Of a DNA stretch of 64,000 bases, positions 54,102 to 64,000 are shown in pieces. The first letter of the stretch is position 1. The number at the start of each line of letters is the position of its first letter. Source of the stretch: Lumbricus terrestris. Its lineage: Eukaryota; Annelida; Clitellata; Crassiclitellata; Lumbricidae. The notes beneath the pieces were generated by a model. It saw only the letters and a program-made list of their open reading frames with translations, was not told the origin of the DNA and made no database searches. The DNA lies in the NCBI GenBank assembly GCA_949752735.1, contig OX457044.1:19666021-19730020 (forward strand). Reading direction: 5' to 3'. The position numbers and the translations under genes were made by a program.

Positions 54102-55249
54102 GGCTGGCTTATTTAAGAGATTTAGGCCTACATCTCTGGCTATATAACTTCCGTAGCGGGGACATTTTTGCGGTGTGAAGCCCACTCAAACGGTGCATGC
54201 GAATTGCGAAACGATCTCATGCATCCAATTAATTCATTGATAAACGAGCATGCAATGTGGCCTCGACATATTATATTTTATTGTATCGTATTTATGAACT
54301 TTTAAAGCGCCTCTCTCACAGTGCACACCAATCAGAGGCGCTCACAGTGCGAAAGATAAAAAAGAAAGTGACTTTGAGACGGTGAAAAGATGTGCCTCGG
54401 AATACCTGCAGATGATAACGAAGAACAATTGCTATATTTATTTATTTATTTTATTTTATTTATTTATTTTTTCCTCAACCAAAACAACAAGCAAACATGA
54501 TACAATTATGGCAGTGAATAATACTTTAACATAATTTGGTGATGAAAGGGAGACCCAGAAGGGAGGGACAATCCCGCTAATTGGGCCACTCATTATTCAT
54601 GTAAAATTTAAAAACCATTATAGCACATTCAATTGTAGGAATAAAAAAACATGTAGCCTAGGCTAACATGTAGCAATAATATGATGCCAATACTGCCAAG
54701 TAAAATTCATATAGTTCTGTCGCGGTCACTTTGCCATGGGACACGTGACAAGATATGATTCTGTTTACCAGCCAGTGATTTGACGATAAAGAGAAGAGTA
54801 GTGCTGAAGCTATAGATTGAGCCATCGGATGTCAGTCTTTGCATTCCATCTCTTTTGATAACGTAAACACTAAACACGCTGTGCAATGTTTATGCATATT
54901 AAATCAGTTATGAAAGGGACCTTCCTTTCGTATCTATTTGGCCTTGAAGCTCTCATATCATCAGGTGCACACTACCAACTGCAGAGTAGTCCAGCACCAC
55001 AATTCAAACGCCAAGTAACCTTGAGAGTGGTAGGCCCTATAGTTGACGGCAGACAAAACATGTTTTGCAGGCACGTATAGGTGTAAGCAGCTGAATCATA
55101 ATTTATGATATACGACTGTGGCACAGGTGAATGCATGCATGCATCATGTCTAAATTTATTCAAATACGAAGCTTCGGTTGCTATTTCAGATGTTAGCCAG
55201 AGGATAACAATAACCACCAGAGACACGGATAGGCCCTACAATACTGAGG
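54102..55249. other. No recognised gene; reverse tail fragment at 54297-54360
   Basis: 54297-54360 (AAAGCGCCTCTCTCACAG...CAGAGGCGCTC) is a diverged reverse retroelement tail. A TTTATTTATT run sits at 54436-54470. The remainder is unassigned. Confidence 0.45.
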
Positions 55250-55690
55250 CTGTACAGATCACCTGTTAGGCGACAGTTGAAACATCCAGGCATCCATTGA
55301 GTCCATACCTGAAACAGGACATAGAGAAACTGCAATGAAGAGCTACTAAAATGATTTAAGATTACGAGGATCAGTAATTTTGAGCTATGAAGAAAGGTTG
55401 ATGAGGTGTGGACGAATAACATTGGAAATAATGAAAAGCAGAGAAGATCCAATCGAAGTTCACACGATTATCACTGATAGGAAGCACTAAAGTGGTGAAC
55501 GAGGTTTTTGAACTATAATACCATGCAAGACTTGAGGATGCACAGGTATAAGTTATGTGAGATCTATGCAACATGGAGCATTGGGGTATAGCAGGCCAGT
55601 GGAAGAGTTGTAGATTCGCGGAATGGTTTGGATGACAGTATACTTGGTGGACAGTGTCACGGCTTTTAATATGAAGCTATAGGGGGGGAA
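55250..55690 (+). pseudogene. CR1-like LINE C-terminal remnant
   Basis: Frame-shifted but recognisable C-terminal part of a CR1-type LINE protein: PYLKQDIEKL, LSYEERLMRCGRITLE, EDPIEVHTIITDRKH, then TMQDLRMHRYKL and RVVDSRNGLDDSI appear in order across frames. Several stops and shifts mark it as long dead. Confidence 0.65.
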
Positions 55691-56041
55691 ATGGGCTACT
55701 AAGAGCTTCTGGTAAGTTTGCAGTGTTTAATTCTAACACATGAAATCAATCAATGCGCTAACCAGTTGTTCCCATTGACCCTAATTGCATTCATGCAAAA
55801 AGACGAGGTAGGCCTATATAGAAATAAATTAGCTCTAAGAAAAAGCCGACTCTGCTTATCTTAACCATGCTGTCTTAGAACTCGGACGGTGAGCGAGTCA
55901 CGTGGAGCGAAGGCGTCCTGGTCGCCTAGCAACGGCCTTGTGACGTTACGTGCACTGCCCGCGTGCTATAATTATCAGGACGCTGAGTGTTCGTCTGAGA
56001 GCCATGGTCGACTGGTTATTTATCACGCTGCCACCTCCATC

Positions 56042-56074
<33 letters not shown>

Positions 56075-56460
56075 GAGTTTGCGTGCATTTGCTTATAACA
56101 CGCATATGCACCTGTCAGCCTGGCTGCATGCATGTATGGCGCGGTCTATTTTTGTCACTTTGCCTCAGGTCAGAGATTGTGGAGTCTTGAAATATTGGAG
56201 GATATTATAGTCCTATAGGCCATTCATTTCTTTGGCCAACAGATGTTACACTCCTCAGTCAGTAAAACGGATGTAGGCCTATAGAATGATATTATACATA
56301 TATTATATATTTTTATATATAGGCCACATACATGGGGCGGGCAAAAGCCCTCATTTTCCTTACTGGCCGTTTCTCTCATAGACTTATTACAGCACTTTTC
56401 TTTCGGCCCATACGCATAAAAGCAGCGGTTTACACGGTTTTAGAGGTGTTTAAGGCCAGC
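55691..56460. other. No recognised gene
   Basis: Contains a short CTGT/CTCT run at 56041-56072. Open frames on the plus strand at 55889-56210 are not recognised. Confidence 0.45.
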
Positions 56461-56464
56461 GCTT

Positions 56465-56565
56465 TTGCCAGTCCGAATTTCACGGGTCGCGCGTACCGGT
56501 GGAGGTCAGAGTGTGGTGGGGCATGGTTGGGTGTGGTGGGGGTCAGGAAGGGAGGGAGGGCCCAT
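56465..56565 (+). mobile_element. Helitron internal-repeat fragment
   Basis: GAATTTCACGGGT, CGTACCGGTGGAGGTC and GAGTGTGGTGGGG correspond to the reverse complement of the tandem unit inside the Helitron at 38492-39477. No termini. Confidence 0.6.
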
Positions 56566-56654
56566 TTAATTAGGCGCCACGCCATTACATTTTCAGGACC
56601 TAGCTGGCACTAGATTTGAATCTCCTCAATAAGTCGACATCGCCAAGTGGACCG

Positions 56655-57085
56655 CAATAAGCATGCTCTGCAACATTTCTTCAAGAAATTTCTAGAACCG
56701 CACAACCCCCTTCTTTCCTAGTTTCCTTTCCATCCTCCATGCCGGGAGAAAAATCGATTTTTTTGGCTGCGAAATTTCTGATGACTTTTTTTAGTCCGCT
56801 CAACAATTTCTTCATTTTCCGTCCGAAAAAATCTCATGACCTTTTTAGTCTTTCACTTCGAATTCCATAAAAAATACACCTAAACAGCCGCGTGTACTTT
56901 GCTTTACTCGCGTACACCCGTGTACCCTGGTTTTTCTACACCGTATATACCCGTGTATACCCTTGATTACAGCCCTGTTTTAAACTAGCTTTAACTACAC
57001 AGAAGTGCATCCACAACTGCACCAATTCATTAAATTCATTTACAACTGCACATTCTGTGTAGAACAGCACGTTAAAAAAGTCCTG
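56655..57085 (-). mobile_element. hAT-like MITE family 1 split by a family 3 copy
   Basis: 56668-56741 (AATTTCTAGAACCGCACAAC..., CATCCTCCATG) and 56978-57085 (GCACATTCTGTGTAGAAC..., AAAAAAGTCCTG) are the two halves of a family-1 MITE. Between them 56742-56977 matches the family-3 element at 10779, ending GATTACAGCCCTG. Ends are decayed, so no duplications were scored. Confidence 0.7.
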
Positions 57086-58500
57086 ATAGGTGCATCGGAC
57101 GCAACCTACGCTCATACCGATGCAGCTATGGATTACACAAAATACTAAGACACGCCTCGACCTAATATGAAAGGACATCTGAAACCCTTCATAACACCGA
57201 CTTTCGGATCCATTTTGAGGTCGCCATATATAAACTACGTCGTGCTAAAACTGCTTTCCATTTTCTACATGCTAGATGATTTTTTGGGTTCGCGTTCCTG
57301 ACGCTTTTTGTAGGCTATCAGATTAGGCCTGTTGTTTGGTAAAAACGAGCGTATTGTGTTTCGACACACATAGACTATATACATGTATATATATATTACA
57401 TGTAGACAGTTTTGAGTTATGCTATGTAATGTATACACTTTCGAGAAATATGGTGCTTGGTATACTAAAACAATAAAAAATATTTCGTCAAGCCAGATCT
57501 TTTGATTATATTATAGGATGATCACCATAAAAGCATATGCTCCAATAGTTAAAAAAGACACATGGCCATCAGTGAAATCCGTGGGTAAGTTTACGTTGAA
57601 TGGGGCGAGCTTTAGGCTACATGTCACAAGTTGCGTCCCTCTAGGGCCTATTGTTTGTTTGTTTGATTAAAAATTTGTTTGGTTGACTGACAATTTATAA
57701 CAAACACGTGTAGGCCCTAGATCTATTTTTCTCATTGAAAAATACAGTATTTCAACACACTACAGCTTCGGATGGCATGTGTGTGTGTGGGGGGGTGTTA
57801 TGGGAAGAAAATTTGAGGAAATGAAATTACAAACAGTGGCTTACGTTATAATCGGAAAAGCACGTTCAATGTAGGCTTATTGAGATGCCGGAAACTTAGC
57901 CTACCACTCCTTTAAAATACATTGTGATGGTCATCACAACTACAAACAGTAGTAGGCTTATGTTTTCGGACAACGTGCCTTCATTGACTTATGTCATTGT
58001 AATTGAGATGAAGGAAGCTTAAATACCATTGCCCTTGTAAAATACATCGTGGCAATCATCATTGATAGTCTATAGGCTAGTTGAGAGCGTTCTATAAACA
58101 GGCCGTATACGAAAGAGGCGCAGGTGCGACCTACATATAATTATATACTGTATATATATATATATAATAGGTGAAGAGGTGAAGCCATTCGTCATGTCAC
58201 TGTCTCATAGATATTCACGCCTGCAGCGTTTTGTGAGGTATAGTCTACTTTAATAGCACTATATTAATTTGACACATTAATACATTGATATACACTGATG
58301 CATGATAATTGAGCTACATCGATAAACAATGAACTACATTCGAAGGCAACAAGAAACAGCGGCGAACCTAGACTGTGCTCTGGATAGATAACATAAATGA
58401 GGACATGCTACAGTATTATATATAACTAGTTTTTATACCCGAGGTCGACATGATCCTCAGGTGAAAAAAATTGTGCCGATACTATGCACTTTTATCATAT
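57086..58500. other. No recognised gene
   Basis: About 1.4 kb of AT-rich unique sequence with short TA tracts. Confidence 0.5.
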
Positions 58501-59422
58501 ATACTCATACTATGCCTTGCCTTGCCTTCAACCATCCTCGACACGAGGGTTGGTCGCATTTTGGACAGTTCTTCTCCATCCTCTCCTGTCTTCGGTTGCT
58601 CTCAACAATTGCTCTGTTGACAATCCCGTCCATTCACACATGTTGTCCCACCACCTCTTCCTAGGTCTTCCTCTTGATCTTGCTCCTGGAACCGTGCCTT
58701 GCATAATCTCCTTCTCCAAGCAGTCTCCATGTTTCCTCATGATGTGCCCGAAGTATGACAACTTCCTTCCTTTAATTGACTCCAGTAGACTCCTTTCTAC
58801 GCCAGCCGTCTCCAGAACCCATTCATTTGTTTTTTTCTCAGTCCATGATATTCCGAGGATTTTTCTTATACCTTTCATTTCAAATGCCTTTATTCTATCT
58901 TCATCACTCTTATTAATTGTCCAACTCTCACAACCATACATCATCACTGGCCATATAAGCGTCCTCATTAACTTTAGCTTTGTAGATAGTTTGATGTTAT
59001 GGCTTTTCCACAGTTTCTTCAGATCTGCACCTACTCCATGTCCTCTCGCGATTCTTACTCTTATCTCCTTGCTACATTCAGCATCTTTTGTTATGAGTGA
59101 GCCTAGGTACACGAATGTGTCCACTTGCTCTATCATGATGTCCTGCACTTTGATGTTAGATTGTTCCTCTGACATCGCCATACACTTTGTCTTCCCCATA
59201 TTGATCTCCAGTCCTTTCTTTCGACCTTCCCTGTCCAAGCGAGACACCAGATCCTGCAGTTCTGCTTCTGTGCTTGCCATTAGCACTATGTCGTCCGCGT
59301 ACCGCAAGTTTGTTACCCTTCTTCCTCCTATTTGAATTAATAACAATATTAATAATTTTAATATTAATATTAAATATTTAATATTTAATATTAATTAACA
59401 ACAATTATAATACTCATACTAT
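58501..59422 (-). mobile_element. 5'-truncated RTE-like LINE with 13-bp TSD
   Basis: The exact repeat ATACTCATACTAT is at 58501-58513 and 59410-59422. On the minus strand the insert ends in AAGGCAAGGCAAGGC, a short tandem 3' tail of the kind RTE elements carry. At its 5' end an AT-rich filler of about 70 bp precedes the RT remnant. Confidence 0.82.
58528..59346 (-). pseudogene. RTE-like reverse transcriptase, C-terminal part
   Basis: Genuine homology starts at IGGRRVTNLRYADDIVLMAS (YADD catalytic motif), after a few spurious codons from the AT-rich filler. It continues through VYLGSLITKD, LMRTLIWPVMMYGCESWT, RKILGISWTEK and the C-terminal SRGRPRKRWWDNMCEW. The endonuclease and the first half of RT, including the catalytic Asp of block A, are missing, so the 272-codon frame cannot give an active enzyme. 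The pattern is common to RTE-type LINEs of many invertebrates. Confidence 0.88.
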
Positions 59423-59429
59423 AGTCTAC

Positions 59430-59512
59430 ATATATTCTCTTCTGCACCGGTCCTCGATGTTGTCCATCCACTTCCTGCTTGGTCTCTCTCTTCTTCCTAC
59501 TCCGTCCATAAT
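59430..59512 (-). pseudogene. Second RTE-like LINE C-terminal fragment
   Basis: The minus strand reads MDGVGRRERPSRKWMDNIED, the G-R-R-x-R-P-x-x-x-W-x-D-N motif of an RTE-type C terminus from a different element. It lies next to (AAC/AAT)n. It is too short for the usual ORF cut-off. Confidence 0.55.
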
Positions 59513-59564
59513 AGCAATAGCAACAACAATAATAATAACAACAACAATAATAACTATATTTTAT

Positions 59565-59630
59565 TTCAAGTATTTATATAGCGCCTCTTCAAGAAACCTA
59601 CTCAGAGGCGCTCTCTGCGCTAACTAGCCG
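59565..59630 (-). repeat. SINE/LINE 3' tail fragment
   Basis: Reverse copy of the common tail: TTTATATAGCGCCTCTTCAA and ACCTACTCAGAGGCGCTC. Confidence 0.7.
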
Positions 59631-59639
59631 AAATGATGT

Positions 59640-60355
59640 TAAGTGTCAAAACAACAAAAAAATTCCATCAATTAGCAAAATAAGTCACAGTGAGCCGGAA
59701 ACACTCATCAGTGGCGATCCCTCGCAGACACGTAGAATCATCCAACGGAATCCCGTCAACAGCTTTCAGATGGTGTGAATGTTCAGAGTCTCTGGTACAT
59801 GTTGCGTCAGTAGAGTAGAGCGGCGACAGATGACAGGGCTCGGCGACAGATGACAGGGCTCGCAAACACGAAAACGCTGACGAAACTGAAGCTCCTCGCT
59901 GGTTGAAGATGATGCGCGCGTCCGGCCAATCGTCGGGCACAAAGTTTGCACAGTAGAAGGCATTTGTCGCTTGTCGGTCGGTAGTTTTGAACGCCACCAG
60001 CGACAACATCCGATCGAGTTAACTCCACTGACCTGCGTGAACCGTCCTTCGGCGAGATGTAAACAGCAGACAACAGCGGTGAAGCCACACGGTCTTGATG
60101 GTTGAGCTCGACCGTGTGCATCAAGAGGCGTCTAACGTCAACACGTGGGCGACACAAGACGACTTGCGAACAAAATCCCTTCCAACGCAAAATCCTTGAC
60201 GAACCCGACAAATAAGTTCGGTACACGAACCTAGAACCAGTAAACTCGAACGTGTGTGAAATTACTGCGCGAATTCTGCATAAAGTTGAAATAATCCACC
60301 GAAATGACGGAGTGGTCTAATAAACAACCAACATGGCCGCTGACCTGCGCAGACA
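59640..60355. other. CpG-rich unique sequence, no gene assigned
   Basis: Overlapping minus-strand frames of 113 and 139 codons show no recognisable domain. A 20-bp unit (CGGCGACAGATGACAGGGCT) is duplicated in tandem at 59820-59859. CAACATGGCCGCTGACC at 60330 has a good start context but the frame runs into a repeat. It could be a CpG-rich promoter with a 5' exon. Confidence 0.3.
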
Positions 60356-60360
60356 CCCCA

Positions 60361-60905
60361 TTAATAATAATTAATAATAACTATAGCAACATCAATAATA
60401 ATAACAATACTAGCAATAGCAACATCAATAAGGATAACAATAATAGCAATAGCAACAGAAATAATAATAACAATAATAGCAGTGCAACAGCAATAATGAT
60501 AACAATAATTGCAGTGCAACAGCAATAATGATAACAATAATAGCAGTGCAACAGCAATAATGATAATAATAGCAGTGCAACAGCAATGATGATAACAATA
60601 ATAGCAGTGCAACAACAATAATGATAGCAATAATAGTAGTGCAACAGCAATAATGATAATAATAGCAGTGCAACAGCAATAATGATAACAATAATAGCAG
60701 TGCAACAGCAATAATGATAACAACAATAGCAGTGCAACAGCAATAATGATAACAATAATAGCAGTGCAACAGCAATAATGATAATAATAGCAGTGCAACA
60801 GCAATAATGATAGCAATAATAGCAATGCAACAGCAATAATGATAACAATAATAGCAATAGCAACATCAATAATAATAACAATAATAGCAGTGCAACAGCA
60901 ATAAT
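60361..60905. repeat. 29/32-bp minisatellite (GCAGTGCAACAGCAATAATG)
   Basis: Units of 29 or 32 bp, differing by one AAC, start at 60479, 60511, 60543, 60572, 60604 and so on. The flanks are simpler AACAATAAT repeats. Ile/Val/Leu/Cys frames on the minus strand are artefacts. Confidence 0.95.
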
Positions 60906-61138
60906 GATGTGACTGACTTGCAGAAGACTAACCTTTCCAGATGCAATGGTTTCTGTCTCCGGACAATTTTTTATCAACTGAAGGATCATGTGGAACTCAT
61001 GTATAAAAAATAATGCGCTCTTTGGACACTTTGGGGCTTTCAGCCCATGGATCGTGATGATAATTGTTATTGTAGGCCCTGTAGGCTATATTGTGAAGCT
61101 GATACCTGCGTGTGAACACATGCGATATGTACAGTCTG

Positions 61139-61139
<1 letters not shown>

Positions 61140-61214
<75 letters not shown>

Positions 61215-61215
61215 A
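61140..61215. repeat. GAT trinucleotide repeat
   Basis: Uninterrupted (GAT)n of about 75 bp. Confidence 0.97.
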
Positions 61216-61605
61216 GTGATTATTATTGTATTAATGTAAATATATATCCTATATATTGATTCAGTGATTGTCAATAATGATTTTGATCTTGTTTTGACGA
61301 TTTGTTGTAGGGAGTCTGGGACAGCTGGGAGTCGGTTTGGGTCAACTTTTGAGGTAAAGCATACGCACACCTCTTAAAAACGTGCTTCAGGTTCATAATT
61401 CTGAGAAAAACTGCTGAAGTCTTCATCTAGTTTTTTTTATCTCATGCATTGAGCCTTCAAATGTACGACCGCCATCCACAGATGTTTCATATCATATAAA
61501 ATTATTCTGTCTTTTTAAATCCGTTTAAATCCAGTTCTTTATGGCGCTAGATAAATGAACTATGTGCACAAGTGTGCAAGTGTTCATGCTTTATCGATCA
61601 ATCAA
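61216..61605. other. No recognised gene
   Basis: AT-rich unique sequence. Confidence 0.5.
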
Positions 61606-61609
61606 TCAT

Positions 61610-61885
61610 TCAGAATTTATATAGCGCCCCTTCGTGGGGCGCGGTGGTATATTGGTGGTGGCGTCGTTGCCTTGAAGCCGGAAGGTTCGAGGTTAGAATC
61701 CACTTCAAGTCGCCGCGTAGGGACCTTGGGCAAGTCCTTCACTCGCAATTGCTCAGCGGTTCGGCGTGAAACTCCGATGCAGTGTCCGCTCTGCAGTCGG
61801 GAGCGCCTCTGAGTAGAGAGCTTGAAGGGGCGCTATAACAAATGCACATACAAACAAAGATTCCTACTCAGAGGAATCTGAGTCT
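61610..61885. mobile_element. Reverse SINE/LINE tail split by a SINE
   Basis: TTTATATAGCGCCCCTTC at 61616-61633 and TTCCTACTCAGAGG at 61860-61873 are the two parts of one reverse tail (compare 59570-59612). A forward SINE sits between them. Confidence 0.7.
61635..61859 (+). mobile_element. tRNA-derived SINE, copy 3
   Basis: GGGGCGCGGTGGTATATTGG (A-box region), GAGGTTAGAATCC (B box with one change), GGGACCTTGGGCAAGTCCTT, GTGAAACTCCGATGCAG, tail GGGAGCGCCTCTGAGTAG, GGGGCGCTATAACAAATG and CAAACAAAG. Full-length, inserted in an older reverse tail. Confidence 0.9.
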
Positions 61886-62100
61886 CCAGGCCAGACGAAA
61901 AAAGGTAGGAGTCTTTTATAAAAAAGCGGATGGAGTTGAGAATTAGAAAGAGTTGTTGAGGCGGTGTAGGCTATTGCCAAAGGCTTATTCATGCATGCTG
62001 TCAGACGAACATTATGAATGTCTGAAAGAATTGAAACGATGGGATGCGACTAAAATCACCGGCTGGCAGACGACAGTTGTGACCACCGACAATCAGTCAC

Positions 62101-62272
62101 AGTTGTGCGTTTAGTAATGGTACATGACTTGGTCAGTTGTGCGTTTAGTAATGGTACATGACTTGGTCAGTTGTGCGTTTAGTAATGGTACATGACTTGG
62201 TCAGTTGTGCGTTTAGTAATGGTACATGACTTGGTCAGTTGTGCGTTTAGTAATGGTACATGAAGGACTTGG
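62101..62272. repeat. 34-bp tandem repeat, five copies
   Basis: Identical or near-identical units beginning AGTTGTGCGTTTAGTAATGG start at 62101, 62135, 62169, 62203 and 62237. Very low divergence implies recent expansion. Confidence 0.97.
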
Positions 62273-62434
62273 TATGTCTCAACCCCCAACCGTCTATTGG
62301 TCGTCTTATAGAAAAATCTAGGAAACTACTCTGCAGTCTTCATTTTAAATAAGGCGAGCGGTAAATCAAAATTGGTCCACACTCTTCCGTAGGCCAGACG
62401 AATGTGCGTGTTATATCGTGATATTTAATCATAA

Positions 62435-62490
62435 ATTTATATAGCGCCATTAAAAGAGCAACTCCTCAGAGCCGCTCCAACCTTGATGTG
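62435..62490 (-). repeat. SINE/LINE 3' tail fragment
   Basis: Reverse tail: AATTTATATAGCGCCATTAA then CTCCTCAGAGCCGCTCC. Confidence 0.6.
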
Positions 62491-62734
62491 ACTTCAGTAC
62501 TTTCATTACATTCATCATTATCATCATCGTTGTCGTCGTCGTAATCATGATCATCGTTCGTTGGTGTTATCATTCATAGGCCTATTTTTGAATCCTAAAG
62601 GCCCGTGAGTTCGCGAATATGGCTCGTATTGGTCTGTCAATTCTCGCATGTGTCTCATAGGGGCCAATGCATAATCGTACATAGCTCGTTAGGTCTATGA
62701 GTTATCGCATAAGAATCAATAATAGGCCTATTCG

Positions 62735-63700
62735 TGTGTGACCTATTCATAATCGTGTGTGACCTATTCATAATCGTGTGTGACCTATTCATGATCGTGT
62801 GTGACCTATTTATGATCGTGTGTGACCTATTCATGATCGTGTGTGACCTATTTATGATCGTGTGTGACCTATTCATGATCGTGTGTGACCTATTTATGAT
62901 CGTGTGTGACCTATTTATGATCGTGTGTGACCTATTCATGATCGTGTGTGACCTATTTATGATCGTGTGTGACCTATTCATGATCGTGTGTGACCTATTC
63001 ATGATCGTGTGTGACCTATTTATGATCGTGTGTGACCTATTTATGATCGTGTGTGACCTATTCATGACCGTGTGTGGCCTATTCATGATCGTGTGCGACC
63101 TATTCATGATCGTGTGTGACCTATTTATGATCGTGTGTGACCTATTCATGATCGTGTGTGACCTATTCATGATCGTGTGTGACCTATTTATGATCGTGTG
63201 TGACCTATTTATGATCGTGTGTGACCTATTTATGATCGTGTGTGACCTATTCATGACCGTGTGTGACCTATTCATGATCGTGTGCGACCTATTCATGATC
63301 GTGTGTGACCTATTTATGATCGTGTGTGACCTATTCATGACCGTGTGTGACCTATTCATGATCGTGTGCGACCTATTCATGATCGTGTGTGACCTATTCA
63401 TGATCGTGTGTGACCTATTCTTGATCGTGTGTGACCTATTCATGACCGTGTGCGACCTATTGATGATCGTGCGTGACCTATTCATGATCGTGCGTGACCT
63501 ATTCATGACCGTGTGTGACCTATTCATGATCGTGTGTGACCTATTCATGATCGTGCGTGACCTATTTATGATTGTGTGCGACCTATTTATGATCGTGTGT
63601 GACCTATTCATGACCGTGTGTGACCTATTCATGATCGTGTGTGATCTATTCATGACCGTGTGTGACCTATTCATGATCGTGTGTGATCTATTCATGATCT
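62735..63700. repeat. 21-bp satellite (GACCTATTCATGATCG + TGTGT)
   Basis: About 46 tandem 21-bp units with TTCATGATCG, TTTATGATCG and TTCATGACCG variants. Because 21 is a multiple of three and the unit lacks stops, frames of over 340 codons run on both strands as seven-residue repeats (CDLFMIV and NRSHTIM). I do not regard either as a gene. Confidence 0.95.
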
Positions 63701-64000
63701 GTGTGACCTGTTTGAATCTAAGTATAATCGTATTGTTAGAACCCGTTAATTTGTTGAAAAGAAAACCGATTTATTTAACATGTTGTGCTGTGCATGGTGT
63801 GTATGACCTCAACGCCGGTAACACTGCACAACAAATTTTAACTTTTTTTTGTTTCCTAAAAATCTTCAACTGTTTTATATAGAATTTGGCATGCTGAAAA
63901 CAATGGCGTTCTCAGAATTTTTCCATCACGTAAGGTTTTTGAGAAAACGGGCATGCAAGATTTTAACTGAAATGCTTGTTTATTGCATATTACACTGGTC
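63701..64000. other. No recognised gene
   Basis: Unique AT-rich sequence to the window end. Confidence 0.5.

Noticed and set aside
59807..60226. 139-codon minus-strand frame in CpG-rich DNA
   Set aside because: No recognised motif, overlaps another frame, includes an in-tandem 20-bp duplication; kept only as unassigned CpG-rich sequence.

Overview
This is animal genomic DNA, not bacterial. The one secure host gene is interrupted by a GT-AG intron, there are several kinds of non-LTR retrotransposon, tRNA-derived SINEs and hAT/Helitron-type DNA transposons, and a very large share of the window is microsatellite and minisatellite DNA. A marine invertebrate is my best guess from the repeat mix and the extreme frequency of the palindrome TAGGCCTA. 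That is inference; nothing in the sequence fixes the species.

Host genes. A two-exon DIRAS-type Ras-family GTPase lies on the minus strand (exon 1 at 18533-18691, exon 2 at 13662-14105). It encodes a complete 200-residue protein with all five G boxes and a C-terminal CNVM prenylation box, and has a 4.4 kb intron packed with transposon copies. Two weaker host candidates are a first coding exon ending in RILITG at 49461-49703 (plus; possibly a mitochondrial NAD-dependent enzyme such as threonine dehydrogenase) and a 37-codon internal exon candidate at 40886-40996 (plus).

Layout. 1-13 kb: dispersed DNA-transposon families (a 451-bp TIR element in three copies and several hAT-like elements with 8-bp target duplications), LINE 3' ends and a U2 snRNA-like fragment. 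13-19 kb: the DIRAS locus. 19-28 kb: an 843-bp hAT-like element, a SINE, MITEs, a CCAT array and a folded-back LINE fragment. 28-36.5 kb: almost pure low-complexity DNA. 37-40 kb: a SINE, twister-like ribozyme repeats and a Helitron inserted between two of them. 40-44 kb: mostly unannotated unique DNA. 44-49.4 kb: a CCAT-derived satellite with about 163-167-bp monomers. 49.4-64 kb: the RILITG exon, a 5'-truncated LINE with a 612-codon reverse-transcriptase ORF, two more SINEs, a CR1-like remnant, an RTE-like remnant with target duplication, and three minisatellites.

Most notable. Five copies of a repeat match the core of the self-cleaving twister ribozyme. One lies sense-strand in the DIRAS intron, with its predicted cleavage site about 17 nt past the 5' splice site. 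Two others form a tandem pair once the Helitron between them is removed. Separately, paired repeat copies suggest that TAGGCCTA arises by insertion of 6 bp at a TA dinucleotide.
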